From NCBI GenBank assembly GCA_040766585.1, contig JAXGQE010000003.1, positions 1 through 64,000 of the forward strand: a stretch of DNA of 64,000 nt. The letters run 5' to 3'. A program made the translations under genes and the position numbers. Of this stretch, positions 9,461 to 17,367 are shown piece by piece. Numbering within the stretch: the stretch's first letter is position 1; each line of letters begins with the position of its first letter. Under the pieces are notes generated by a model, which did not search any database, had not been told where the DNA came from, and saw nothing but the letters and a program-made list of their open reading frames with translations. This DNA comes from JAXGQE01 sp040766585 (GTDB lineage Bacteria > Bacillota > SLNR01).

Positions 9461-9959
9461 ACATAAGATTGATCAGATAGGGCTTGAGCAGTGTCTTAAT
9501 AATCGTAAGGCATACAATCCCGGTCAAAATGATCAATACGGTTATTCGGGAGATATCATCATAGACAAGACCCAGAGCAAGGCCGGCTGCCGGAGGATGC
9601 TCTGTATTGGTCAGGGCCATGAAAAACATAGAACAACCCACCGCCAATGAAGCCATAATGATGTGCGGATCCTGCCAAGCCCCTAACCAACCTTGAATCA
9701 AAGGAAGCAGAGACAGACTGTTAAATAAGCATCCAAACAAAGTGCCTGTTACATAACCTCCGATGAGAGAGCGTGGTCTTGCCGTGTGGGAGTGGGGCAT
9801 CAAAAATGAAATAAAACAACTGGCGCCCATGGAAGCAACCACCGCTGATACAGAAATCTGGTTCAGAACTAAAAGGATGATGAACATAGACAGGGTTCCC
9901 AAACCGCATTGCAGTATATACCGTATTCGGTTGTGCATAAATTTTGGATCCAGAAGCAT
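9459..9959 (-). CDS. HPP family integral membrane protein
   Basis: A 166-residue membrane protein with four or five helices. It carries the family signature as TNTEHPPAAGLALG near residue 118, which defines the HPP family. Members of this family are membrane proteins, some linked to nitrite transport in plastids and cyanobacteria; the role here is unknown. There is no C-terminal CBS pair, so this is the short form. The ribosome binding site is weak and the start is only probable. The gene converges on the cold shock gene. Confidence 0.85.
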   Translation of the reverse strand: MLLDPKFMHNRIRYILQCGLGTLSMFIILLVLNQISVSAVVASMGASCFISFLMPHSHTARPRSLIGGYVTGTLFGCLFNSLSLLPLIQGWLGAWQDPHIIMASLAVGCSMFFMALTNTEHPPAAGLALGLVYDDISRITVLIILTGIVCLTIIKTLLKPYLINLM

Positions 9960-9996
9960 GGATGAAATTCCGCCTTTCGGGATAGATTCAAAGGTT

Positions 9997-10755
9997 CTAG
10001 CTAATATCGGAAAGGAAGGTAACTATGGCTTCATTGACTATGTCGGGTTTTTCCATCATGACATAATGCGATGCATTTTCCACCAGCAGCAGTCGGGAAT
10101 CGGGAATCCTTTCTTTCATTTCACGGGCATCGGCAGGGGAAGTACCGGTATCATCCATGCCGCCAATGATTAAAGTTGGGCATAGAATCTGCTCAATCCC
10201 TTTTTCCTCATATCGATTGCATGCTACAAGGTCTGTATAACGGATCTGCGGGTCCATGGCAGCATTTTCAGCTGCAAATTGTTGGATTAGTTTTTCACTG
10301 GCATGAGATGAGAAACTATTTCGTGCTGACGCAGGGTCGTAAGGGCCGGCTAGAATCGCACGCAGGCGTTCTTCTGGGATGTTAAACCGGGCTGCTGTAC
10401 CAACGAGAATAAGGCCCTTTATTTCACCGGGGTGCATCAGAGTGTAATCAGCCACAATGCCCCCGCCCATAGAATGACCGACAAGTACGATATTTTTCAG
10501 ATTCAATTCATCAATAAACTCTTTCAACCAAGATCGGTACAGAAATACTTGCTCGCAAGGACGCCCTTCAGACGGTGGATGCCCAGGCAGGTCTATGGCA
10601 ACGGCATAGTGGTTTCTTCCAACTGCGGGCAGCTGAGCATCCCAGCGCCGTGCATTCCCTCCCGCCCCGTGAACCATAACGACTGTGAATCCTTTGTCTT
10701 GGGATCCTGAGGTGAGATAGCCAATTTTTACTCCTTGGATATGGCAAAAAGACAT
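9997..10755 (-). CDS. Alpha/beta hydrolase
   Basis: A 252-residue cytosolic hydrolase of the alpha/beta fold. Visible are the oxyanion-hole stretch MVHGAGGNARRW (residues 27-38), the nucleophile elbow GHSMGGG (about 93-99, serine nucleophile), an acid region near GGMDDTGTSP and the catalytic histidine in ENASHYVM close to the C-terminus. The substrate cannot be told; esterases and C-C hydrolases share this pattern. The start follows GGGAGG. It is transcribed toward the HPP gene with only 37 bases between them. Confidence 0.88.
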   Translation of the reverse strand: MSFCHIQGVKIGYLTSGSQDKGFTVVMVHGAGGNARRWDAQLPAVGRNHYAVAIDLPGHPPSEGRPCEQVFLYRSWLKEFIDELNLKNIVLVGHSMGGGIVADYTLMHPGEIKGLILVGTAARFNIPEERLRAILAGPYDPASARNSFSSHASEKLIQQFAAENAAMDPQIRYTDLVACNRYEEKGIEQILCPTLIIGGMDDTGTSPADAREMKERIPDSRLLLVENASHYVMMEKPDIVNEAIVTFLSDIS

Positions 10756-10909
10756 GAATCTCCCTCCCTTTCAATGTGCTAGACTATATATTCATTTCTC
10801 GAATAACGAAATCCTGCTGATAACGCTTCCGATCCATGGGGAGGAGATTGGAGATATTGGGAGAAAAAAGACATCAGGATAGATCGGGATATGCTGGGAG
10901 GGAAAATGT

Positions 10910-12532
10910 ATGGATCTGATTCTGACAAATGGGAGAATATATACAATGGACCCACGTAATCCAGAAGCAGAAGCTGTGGCCATTCAGGAGGGACTGATTG
11001 CAGCGGTCGGAACCGGCCAGGAGATTCTCAAACTACGCACCAACTCAACTCAAGTCATCGATTTACGGGGCAAGACCGTCATCCCGGGGTTAAACGACAG
11101 TCACCTGCACCTTCTAAGTTATGGACTGAGTCTTAATGCGGTGGATTTGAATTCCTGTAGTTCAATCGATTCTGCCATAGCAGAAGCAAAGCGATTTATC
11201 CAAGAGAATCAACCTCCGCTGGGTAAATGGATTGAAGGGCGAGGATGGAACCAGAATCACTTCAAAGAAAAGCGCATGCTTACAAAGGATGACTTGGATC
11301 AGATATCTCTTGATTATCCCATCATGCTCAAAAGAACCTGCGGGCAGATAACCATCGTAAATTCAACTGCTTTGTCCATTATCCAGGGCAGTGTTCCGGC
11401 CGAACAGCTCTCCAATGATCGCCAAGTGGATAAGGATGAAAATGGGGATCTGACAGGTCTTTTTCGTGCCGGAGCACAGGAATGGATTTATCAGGTAATT
11501 CCCCGCCTGACAGTCAAGGAAATTAAAGAAGGGATTCGTGCAGCGTTAAACGATTATATTCAATGCGGACTGACTTCCGTGCAGACAGACGATTTCGAGC
11601 TGAAAAAGGCCCATTACCGGGATATCCTGCAAGCATATGAAGAGCTGGACCAAGAAGGAAATCTACCCGTTCGGATTGATCTGATGGTTTGTCTGCCCAG
11701 TGTGGAAGATCTGGAAGATTTGATTCGCTCAGGATATCGTACAGGAACTGGGACGCCAACATTTCGCATGGGGCCGTATACCCTCCAGACAGATGGTTCA
11801 CTGGGAGCAAAAACGGCTGCACTCAGTGAAGGGTACGAAGGAGACCCTGACAACAAAGGGATCCTGTATTACGATGAGGATGAATTTGCATCTTTGATGG
11901 AGCTGGCCTGGACCAATGGATTTCAGGTTGCTGCAGATGGAATCGGCGACAGGGGTATTCGTATGGCGCTGGAAACCTTTGATTACCTTCAGCAAAAACA
12001 CCCAAAGAAAGACCCGCGCTGTTGCGTGGATCACTGCCAGATCACAACTCCGGAATTACTTCAGAAGTTTGCAGAGGCCCAGATTATTGGAGGTTTGGAG
12101 GTTGTTTTTGTATCATCGGATTTGGATATGGTCGAAGAACGAATTGGGCCTGAGCGGGCAAAATGGACCTACAACTGGAAAGGATTCATCGACAGAGGAA
12201 TCCCGGTCGCTTTTGGTTCCGACAGTCCCGTCGAAAGTCACAATCCTTTTTTGGGAATGTATGCGGCGATTACACGCCAGAATGAGATGGGCATACCCCC
12301 CGGCGGGTGGCTTCCCGAGCAAAAACTGAGTGTCTATGAAGCGCTGTCAGGGTATACCATGGGCTCCGCATACGCTACCCATGAAGAGAAAGTCAAAGGC
12401 ACCGTCTCTGTTGGAAAAGCGGCGGACCTGACGGTTATATCGGATGATATTTTCCAGATTCCTTCTGAGCACATCAAAGACCTGACTGTGCTCATGACGA
12501 TTATGGGAGGTATTGTAAGGTACCAAAGATAA
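10910..12532 (+). CDS. Amidohydrolase family 3 protein (YtcJ-like)
   Basis: A 540-residue metal-dependent hydrolase with the normal length for the YtcJ/NfdA group. Seen: N-terminal beta-sandwich segment, NDSHLHLLSYG with the first metal histidines (residues 63-73), a TIM-barrel core with DHCQIT, and the C-terminal FGSDSPVESHNP holding the catalytic aspartate. Members remove formyl or other acyl groups from amines and amides; the substrate is unknown here. The start follows GGGAGGG by 7 bases. It forms a single-gene unit divergent from the alpha/beta hydrolase and ended by the hairpin at 12543. Confidence 0.9.
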   Translation: MDLILTNGRIYTMDPRNPEAEAVAIQEGLIAAVGTGQEILKLRTNSTQVIDLRGKTVIPGLNDSHLHLLSYGLSLNAVDLNSCSSIDSAIAEAKRFIQENQPPLGKWIEGRGWNQNHFKEKRMLTKDDLDQISLDYPIMLKRTCGQITIVNSTALSIIQGSVPAEQLSNDRQVDKDENGDLTGLFRAGAQEWIYQVIPRLTVKEIKEGIRAALNDYIQCGLTSVQTDDFELKKAHYRDILQAYEELDQEGNLPVRIDLMVCLPSVEDLEDLIRSGYRTGTGTPTFRMGPYTLQTDGSLGAKTAALSEGYEGDPDNKGILYYDEDEFASLMELAWTNGFQVAADGIGDRGIRMALETFDYLQQKHPKKDPRCCVDHCQITTPELLQKFAEAQIIGGLEVVFVSSDLDMVEERIGPERAKWTYNWKGFIDRGIPVAFGSDSPVESHNPFLGMYAAITRQNEMGIPPGGWLPEQKLSVYEALSGYTMGSAYATHEEKVKGTVSVGKAADLTVISDDIFQIPSEHIKDLTVLMTIMGGIVRYQR

Positions 12533-12542
12533 TGATATGAAT

Positions 12543-12578
12543 GAAAGAACCCGGCGAAGCATGCTGCCGGGTTCTTTC
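12543..12578. terminator. Bidirectional terminator hairpin
   Basis: A 13-bp perfect stem GAAAGAACCCGGC / GCCGGGTTCTTTC with a 10-base loop lies between the converging YtcJ-like gene and mscL. T-rich bases within the stem ends serve both directions. Confidence 0.75.
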
Positions 12579-12579
12579 A

Positions 12580-12978
12580 TTATGGCTTGGATCGCAACAG
12601 ATCTCGGATTTCTGTTAACAGTTTCTCTTCGTTTGAGGGTTCTGGCGGAGGGGCTGGTTTTTCCTCTTCTTTCTTTCTCAGGGATTGGAAGAATCGTATA
12701 AACATAAAAATGGAGAATACAATGATCAGAAAATCAAAAATGGATTGGATAAATTGTCCATAAAGAATGGCCAGTTCGGCTGTAGTCTCTGTAGCTGCCC
12801 GAAGCACATATTTCAAATCCGTAACGGAACGTCCCCCCAGCAGAGCTCCAAATAGCGGCATGATGATATCGTTAACCAATGATGTCACTATTTTGCCAAA
12901 TGCTCCGCCAATGATAACTCCGACGGCTAAATCCATTACATTTCCCCGTAGAGCAAACTTTTTAAAATCCTGCAGCAT
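12580..12978 (-). CDS. mscL: Large-conductance mechanosensitive channel MscL
   Basis: A 132-residue protein that forms the pentameric pressure-release channel of the cytoplasmic membrane. The signature FKKFALRGNVMDLAVGVIIG sits at the N-terminus (residues 5-24), followed by the first helix, a periplasmic-type loop, the second helix and a charged C-terminal helix with a proline-rich linker (PAPPPEPS). The length is normal. The ATG at 12978 is preferred because AAGG lies 8 bases upstream; a GTG at 12987 overlaps that site. It converges with the YtcJ-like gene. Confidence 0.96.
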   Translation of the reverse strand: MLQDFKKFALRGNVMDLAVGVIIGGAFGKIVTSLVNDIIMPLFGALLGGRSVTDLKYVLRAATETTAELAILYGQFIQSIFDFLIIVFSIFMFIRFFQSLRKKEEEKPAPPPEPSNEEKLLTEIRDLLRSKP

Positions 12979-13005
12979 TAAATTCACCTTCTCGGTATTG
13001 GGATG

Positions 13006-13034
13006 AAAAAAACACCGGCACCCTAGGTGCCGGT
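13006..13034 (-). terminator. Rho-independent terminator after the ferredoxin gene
   Basis: On the minus strand the stem ACCGGCACC / GGTGCCGGT with a 3-base loop is followed by a run of T. It lies between the ferredoxin stop and mscL. Confidence 0.85.
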
Positions 13035-13044
13035 CATGATTGTT

Positions 13045-13236
13045 TTATTCTTCAATGAAGATGGCCTTGCGCGGGCATTTTTCGGCAGCTTCTTTTACTT
13101 TGTCCTGCAGATCTTTCGGCACATCATGGGTGTACACTTCACCAAAACCTTCTCGGTTGATTTTGAATACTTCAGGAGCGACTTCAACACAAATAATGTT
13201 TCCGTGACATAGATTGGTGTCTATTCTTACTTTCAT
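13045..13236 (-). CDS. Small ferredoxin with three cluster cysteines
   Basis: A 63-residue cytosolic electron carrier of the Fer4-like single-cluster type. It contains LCHGNIICVEVAPEVF and, near the C-terminus, EKCPRKAI. The usual four-cysteine pattern CxxCxxC...CP is reduced to C-x5-C...CP: the second cysteine position is asparagine. This pattern occurs in [3Fe-4S] ferredoxins, so a three-iron cluster or a non-cysteine ligand is likely. The ATG at 13236 is chosen from AAAGGAGG placed 7 bases upstream. The gene is alone between the AspT-type permease and mscL, with its own terminator; its redox partner is not evident. Confidence 0.9.
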   Translation of the reverse strand: MKVRIDTNLCHGNIICVEVAPEVFKINREGFGEVYTHDVPKDLQDKVKEAAEKCPRKAIFIEE

Positions 13237-13323
13237 ATCAGATCCTCCTTTGTTTATTGAATTCAACCATATGACAGGAATTCTATACAAACAATTAAAA
13301 TCCTTTTTATAGGGAAAAATATG

Positions 13324-14571
13324 TCAGGTGAACATAGGTATGAGAAGATTGAACATCAGCTTATTAAAGATGATCATCCCTAAAAGCGCTGTGGGATATG
13401 CGGCGCCGTAGCCGGCAGCAATCTGGCTGTTTTGGTAGGTATCAATGGCAGCGCTCAAACCGGGGGTACTGGTCATGCCTCCACAGATGGCCCCTGAGAG
13501 CATGTACCAGTTAATCCGGAATATATAGCGTCCCAAAATAAATCCGGCTAAAACGGTGAGGATGGCAGAAGCGGAAGAGATGAGTACAAGGCTCAGCCCG
13601 GAACCGGTCAGAGAAATGATAGTGTCATAACCGCTGCGGAGTCCCACAACAGCCAAGAAGAACATCATGCCAATTTCACGGATCACTTCCAGGAGATTGT
13701 CGCTGAATCGAAAAGTAATGGGTCCGAGGCGGCCGATATACCCTAAAACCAAAGCAGTAATAACGATACCGCCGGTCATACCCAGTCGTATAAAACCCAG
13801 TGTGGGACCCAGATAGATTTCAATAGCCCCAACGGCAAAACCCCCCAGACAAACAATCCCGAAAGACAGCATATCCAGGCTCATTCCGCAGGTTTCTCCT
13901 TCGGTGTCAATGCCGGCTGCCTCTATTTCTCTGATGAAGGCTTCTTTTTCTGTCTGCAAGTTAAGGCGGAAAAGGGAGGGCATGACCTGAATTAGCAGGA
14001 TAACCATGACCACACCGGGAGCGTATCCCACTGCGTAACCGAAGCCTGTCATGGATTCCACTGCCGGTAAGTTGCCCATGATTTCCAACGCTGCAGCCAG
14101 TCCAACCGAGCTGGTCAGTGCCCCGTTATATGTTCCGGCTACTGCGAATGGGTTTTCAAAAGGAAACAGAAAAACGGCCCCGTAACTGAGCAAGGCTCCC
14201 ACCAGAGTCATAAAAAAACCCATGAAAAGAAAGCGAATTCCATACCTGCGGATTATATAACCAAAACCCTTTGCGGCCAGGGAGGCGCTGGCGGCAATGA
14301 AAAGGATTAAGGATATGTTGAAATAATCCTGGGATACAACCCCTTCACTGAGAATGCGCCGGGCATAAGCCGGCGGGGATGCAGAATCCATAAACGGGAG
14401 AGCATAGAAAAGATAAATCAGCCATCCGATCAGCAAACCAGAAAAGAGGCTGCCGGATTTTCCCAGTTTAAAAATTCCGATTTTGAGCTGACCCAAGAGA
14501 ATTCCGGTGACAGATGCCAGAAAAATGAGGACGATGGGATCTGTGAAGAAGTTGGAAAACTGAATGCGCAT
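13324..14571 (-). CDS. AspT/YidE/YbjL-type (AAE family) membrane transporter
   Basis: A 415-residue membrane protein with about ten helices and an internal repeat of two Asp-Al exchanger domains; typical repeat marks are NGALTSSVGLAAALEI in the first half and CGGMTSTPGLSAAIDTYQN in the second. The family includes the aspartate:alanine antiporter. Usual members are about 540-560 residues with two TrkA-C domains between the halves; here only a short hydrophilic linker (about residues 208-235) joins them. The substrate is unknown. The start follows GGAAG. It lies upstream of the ferredoxin gene on the same strand but 87 bases away. Confidence 0.85.
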   Translation of the reverse strand: MRIQFSNFFTDPIVLIFLASVTGILLGQLKIGIFKLGKSGSLFSGLLIGWLIYLFYALPFMDSASPPAYARRILSEGVVSQDYFNISLILFIAASASLAAKGFGYIIRRYGIRFLFMGFFMTLVGALLSYGAVFLFPFENPFAVAGTYNGALTSSVGLAAALEIMGNLPAVESMTGFGYAVGYAPGVVMVILLIQVMPSLFRLNLQTEKEAFIREIEAAGIDTEGETCGMSLDMLSFGIVCLGGFAVGAIEIYLGPTLGFIRLGMTGGIVITALVLGYIGRLGPITFRFSDNLLEVIREIGMMFFLAVVGLRSGYDTIISLTGSGLSLVLISSASAILTVLAGFILGRYIFRINWYMLSGAICGGMTSTPGLSAAIDTYQNSQIAAGYGAAYPTALLGMIIFNKLMFNLLIPMFT

Positions 14572-14733
14572 AAATATCTTCCTTCCCGATGCAGATTCAA
14601 TATCTATTTCTTCATGATGACAGCAATTCCCTTTGATTAATGCATCGGAAAGGAAGGAAAAGGAACGAAGAAAAAGAATACCATCAGCACACAGTCAGTA
14701 CAGTTCTGACAAATGGCTGAAGGAGGGGTTTTT

Positions 14734-15822
14734 GTGAATCGGGTTGAGAAAGCATTGATTCATGCGCTGTTTGTTCATCTGCACCACAATATTGACAAGG
14801 CCATTGATTTTGGAGTTTTCAAGCAATTAAATGACCAAGTCAGTAAAGTTTCACCTGGCACCCTAATAGTGGGGCCGGATGCCAATGATGATGCAGCTGT
14901 ATTTAAAATGCCAGGAGACGGATTCGTTGTGGCAAAAATGGAAAGCCATTGTTCTCCATGTGTTCCCCGCCCGTACGACGGGGCCGCAACCGGCGCAGGA
15001 GGAGCGATGAGAGACGTGGTGGCCATGGGAGGCAAGCCGCTTTTCCTGCTGGACTTTATCGGTACTCGTCCGCTGGAAGAAGAAGTGCTGGTGGGTCCAT
15101 GCGGATTCAAGGGAGAGTGCACATGCGGCAATTGTGTAACCATGACCAGTGGAGACAGGGTTAATCTGCTGATAAAAGGAATTCGGGATATGTGTGCACA
15201 GATGGATGTGTATGTGGTCGGAGGCGGTTTATCAACATCGTTCAGTGATTTTGTTCCAGCAGTTGTTGCAACAGTCATTGGGCAGCTGGTAACAGAAAAA
15301 CCGCTGACAAAACCTGCCAAAAACGTTGGAGATGTATTTGTCATCTTCGGGGAGACCAGCAGTGATGGGAACGACACGCTGTACAGGGCTGGACTGGTGG
15401 ATACCATGCGACCTGCCGAAGCTTTGTTTGATGAAGAACGGAAAACCATGGATGCCTCTCTTGCGGCGATGCAGGTTGTGGACATCCACGCATGTTCCGA
15501 TCTGGGCGCAGCAGGGATTGGTGCTGCAGTCAGTGAATCGGTGCGGTACGGAGGGTTGGGAGCAAAAATTCAGCTGGCCAATGCCCCGGTAAAGGTGGAA
15601 GGCTTGACTCCGGAAGAAATACTGATTTGTGAAACGCAGGCAAGAATGCTGTTCCAGGTATCGCCAGAAGATGCCGGGAAGATGCTGGAAATCGCCAAAG
15701 AACACGGTGTGTCGGCAGCCGTACTGGGTGAAGTAACTGAAGGCCCTGGATCCCTGTTTATGTATAATGATAGTGAGATTGCCCACATTCCCAATGCAAT
15801 ACCCAAAGACTTCACACTCTAA
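14734..15822 (+). CDS. Stand-alone PurL/AIR-synthase-like protein with extra cysteines
   Basis: A 362-residue protein made of one AIR-synthase N-terminal and one C-terminal domain. It resembles half of PurL rather than SelD, HypE or ThiL: it has DANDDAAVFK (49-58), KMESHCSP (68-75, like KxESHNHP in PurL) and DGAATGAGGAMRDVVAMGG (82-100). PurL proper is about 730 residues with two such units. This protein also carries C73, C76, C123, C129, C131 and C134, which could bind a metal or iron-sulfur cluster. The start is GTG after AAGGAGG by 7 bases. The family uses ATP to activate a carbonyl or thiol substrate; the true reaction is unknown. Monocistronic. Confidence 0.8.
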   Translation: MNRVEKALIHALFVHLHHNIDKAIDFGVFKQLNDQVSKVSPGTLIVGPDANDDAAVFKMPGDGFVVAKMESHCSPCVPRPYDGAATGAGGAMRDVVAMGGKPLFLLDFIGTRPLEEEVLVGPCGFKGECTCGNCVTMTSGDRVNLLIKGIRDMCAQMDVYVVGGGLSTSFSDFVPAVVATVIGQLVTEKPLTKPAKNVGDVFVIFGETSSDGNDTLYRAGLVDTMRPAEALFDEERKTMDASLAAMQVVDIHACSDLGAAGIGAAVSESVRYGGLGAKIQLANAPVKVEGLTPEEILICETQARMLFQVSPEDAGKMLEIAKEHGVSAAVLGEVTEGPGSLFMYNDSEIAHIPNAIPKDFTL

Positions 15823-15830
15823 AAGACCGT

Positions 15831-15858
15831 GAAAAACCCGCTGGGAGGCGGGTTTTTC
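15831..15858. terminator. Bidirectional terminator
   Basis: Stem GAAAAACCCGC / GCGGGTTTTTC with a 6-base loop lies between the converging PurL-like and HD-domain genes. Confidence 0.88.
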
Positions 15859-15861
15859 AAT

Positions 15862-16449
15862 CTATTCCAGATATCCGTTCTTTTTTGCTTCAGCAATTAG
15901 GTGATTCACATAATCCTGGAGTTCGGCCGGTCCTTTTTCGAAAACGATTTCATTTCGTTTACGCAGCTGATCTTCTGTGATCCCTTTATTCTTCCACATC
16001 TTACCCTTCGAATAATGATTCATCATCAGGGGTTGGATACGGTCCATAATGGCACCGCAAATGGCCTCACCGCTTTCCATCTCCTCAAACTCGTACCACA
16101 ATTGACGGTAATAGTCGGCCTGGTCGGCGGGAAGGATGGAAAAGAGTCTTTCCGCCGCCTCTTTTTCCCGAGCACTTTTTGTTTCATATCCCACGGGATC
16201 ATATGCAAATGTATCCCCCGCATCAATTTCCACCACATCGTGGATCAGCACCATGGATATACTCTTGATAATGTCGATATGCGGGAAATATTCTGAAAGA
16301 ATCATCACCATCACGGCCAAATGCCATGAGTGTTCAGTGTCATTTTCGCGGCGGCTGCCATCGGATAGAAAATTTTGCCGGGTAATGGCTTTGAGCTTGT
16401 CAATCTCAAGGATAAAGTTCATTTGTTGAAGCAGTCTTTCAGAAACCAT
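15862..16449 (-). CDS. HD domain hydrolase (YfbR/HDDC2-like nucleotidase)
   Basis: A 195-residue HD-domain phosphohydrolase. Visible metal-binding residues are in RRENDTEHSWHLAVMV (H in TEHSWH) and VLIHDVVEIDAGD (HD pair). Size and motif order match YfbR/HDDC2-type 5'-deoxynucleotidases that dephosphorylate nucleoside monophosphates; the substrate is inferred from family only. The ATG at 16449 follows AAAGGAG. The gene begins one base after the lgt stop and is certainly in the same operon. Confidence 0.88.
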   Translation of the reverse strand: MVSERLLQQMNFILEIDKLKAITRQNFLSDGSRRENDTEHSWHLAVMVMILSEYFPHIDIIKSISMVLIHDVVEIDAGDTFAYDPVGYETKSAREKEAAERLFSILPADQADYYRQLWYEFEEMESGEAICGAIMDRIQPLMMNHYSKGKMWKNKGITEDQLRKRNEIVFEKGPAELQDYVNHLIAEAKKNGYLE

Positions 16450-16450
16450 C

Positions 16451-17260
16451 TTAGATCTCCTTTGTCGTTGTATTGGCGGTCTCATTGGGATCATGTTCCA
16501 GCAAAGGCTGTTCTCTGGTCTTCTTCAGCATATACCAGGAAAAGCCGATAAATAGTGGCGTGAGAACGTGCACGGTTGTGAAAAAACCCACTCCATAGTA
16601 CGTATTGATATAGCCCCATGCAATGAGCGGCACTTCTCGAAAAGTTTCTTCAATCAGCCCTCTCATGATCGAATAATTCAAGGCAAAAGACCAGAATAGC
16701 TCTCCGGGATAGTAGGGTTTACGATTTTTCAAGCGAAGATAGAGGATGAAAAGGATTAATCCGATCAGTGATCCATAGATCTGAGCGGGATGACGTGGAA
16801 AGGGGAAAAATTCCGTCGGCCGTCCGAGGATTTCCTGGTTGAAAATATTGGCTATCCGTACCAGCATGATACCGAAAGTGAAACCGGGAACGGAAAGATC
16901 AATCCCTTCCCGCAGTGCAATCCCGACTTTCCTGTGAATCAGCGCGAAGGAACCAATTCCTCCGATTAAGGCACCGTGGAAGGATAGACCACCCTGATCG
17001 ATCCGGATGATCTGGGCAGGATTGTCCAGATAGTAAGGGAGATTGGTGATTACATAGATAAAGCGAGATCCAATCAGGCCGCAGATCACGGCAATAATGA
17101 GGCTGTTCAGCAGCTGATCTTCGGTGTACCCTCTTTCTTTTCCGTTTTTGAGAATGAAATAGGTGCCAATGAGAAAGGAAACGGCCACCATCACACCATA
17201 CCAGCGGACAGTAAACGGACCGATCGTAAAGATCACAGGACTAATAGTGTCAATAAGCAT
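16451..17260 (-). CDS. lgt: Prolipoprotein diacylglyceryl transferase Lgt
   Basis: A 269-residue seven-helix membrane enzyme that moves a diacylglyceryl group from phosphatidylglycerol onto the lipobox cysteine of prolipoproteins. Visible: GGLSFHGALIGG (residues about 90-101), the Lgt signature region RIANIFNQEILGRPTE (normally GRIGNFINxExxGRPT) and HPAQIYG. In most Lgt proteins the last motif is HPxQxYE; the glutamate is glycine here. The length is normal. It fits the lipoproteins at 23858 and 26990. It is the first gene of a two-gene operon with the HD hydrolase. Confidence 0.94.
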   Translation of the reverse strand: MLIDTISPVIFTIGPFTVRWYGVMVAVSFLIGTYFILKNGKERGYTEDQLLNSLIIAVICGLIGSRFIYVITNLPYYLDNPAQIIRIDQGGLSFHGALIGGIGSFALIHRKVGIALREGIDLSVPGFTFGIMLVRIANIFNQEILGRPTEFFPFPRHPAQIYGSLIGLILFILYLRLKNRKPYYPGELFWSFALNYSIMRGLIEETFREVPLIAWGYINTYYGVGFFTTVHVLTPLFIGFSWYMLKKTREQPLLEHDPNETANTTTKEI

Positions 17261-17367
17261 CAGCGGATTCTCCCTTCCTACGAGTACGAAATACTATCAT
17301 AACCATGCTTTTTCATTATATCCATATTCAGATTGAAAGTCCACCATTCTACCGAGGAGGTTTGTCC

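Noticed and set aside
14775..15485. Long minus-strand open frame opposite the PurL-like gene
   Set aside because: It is a serine-rich mirror of a well-supported coding gene and has no start site of its own.
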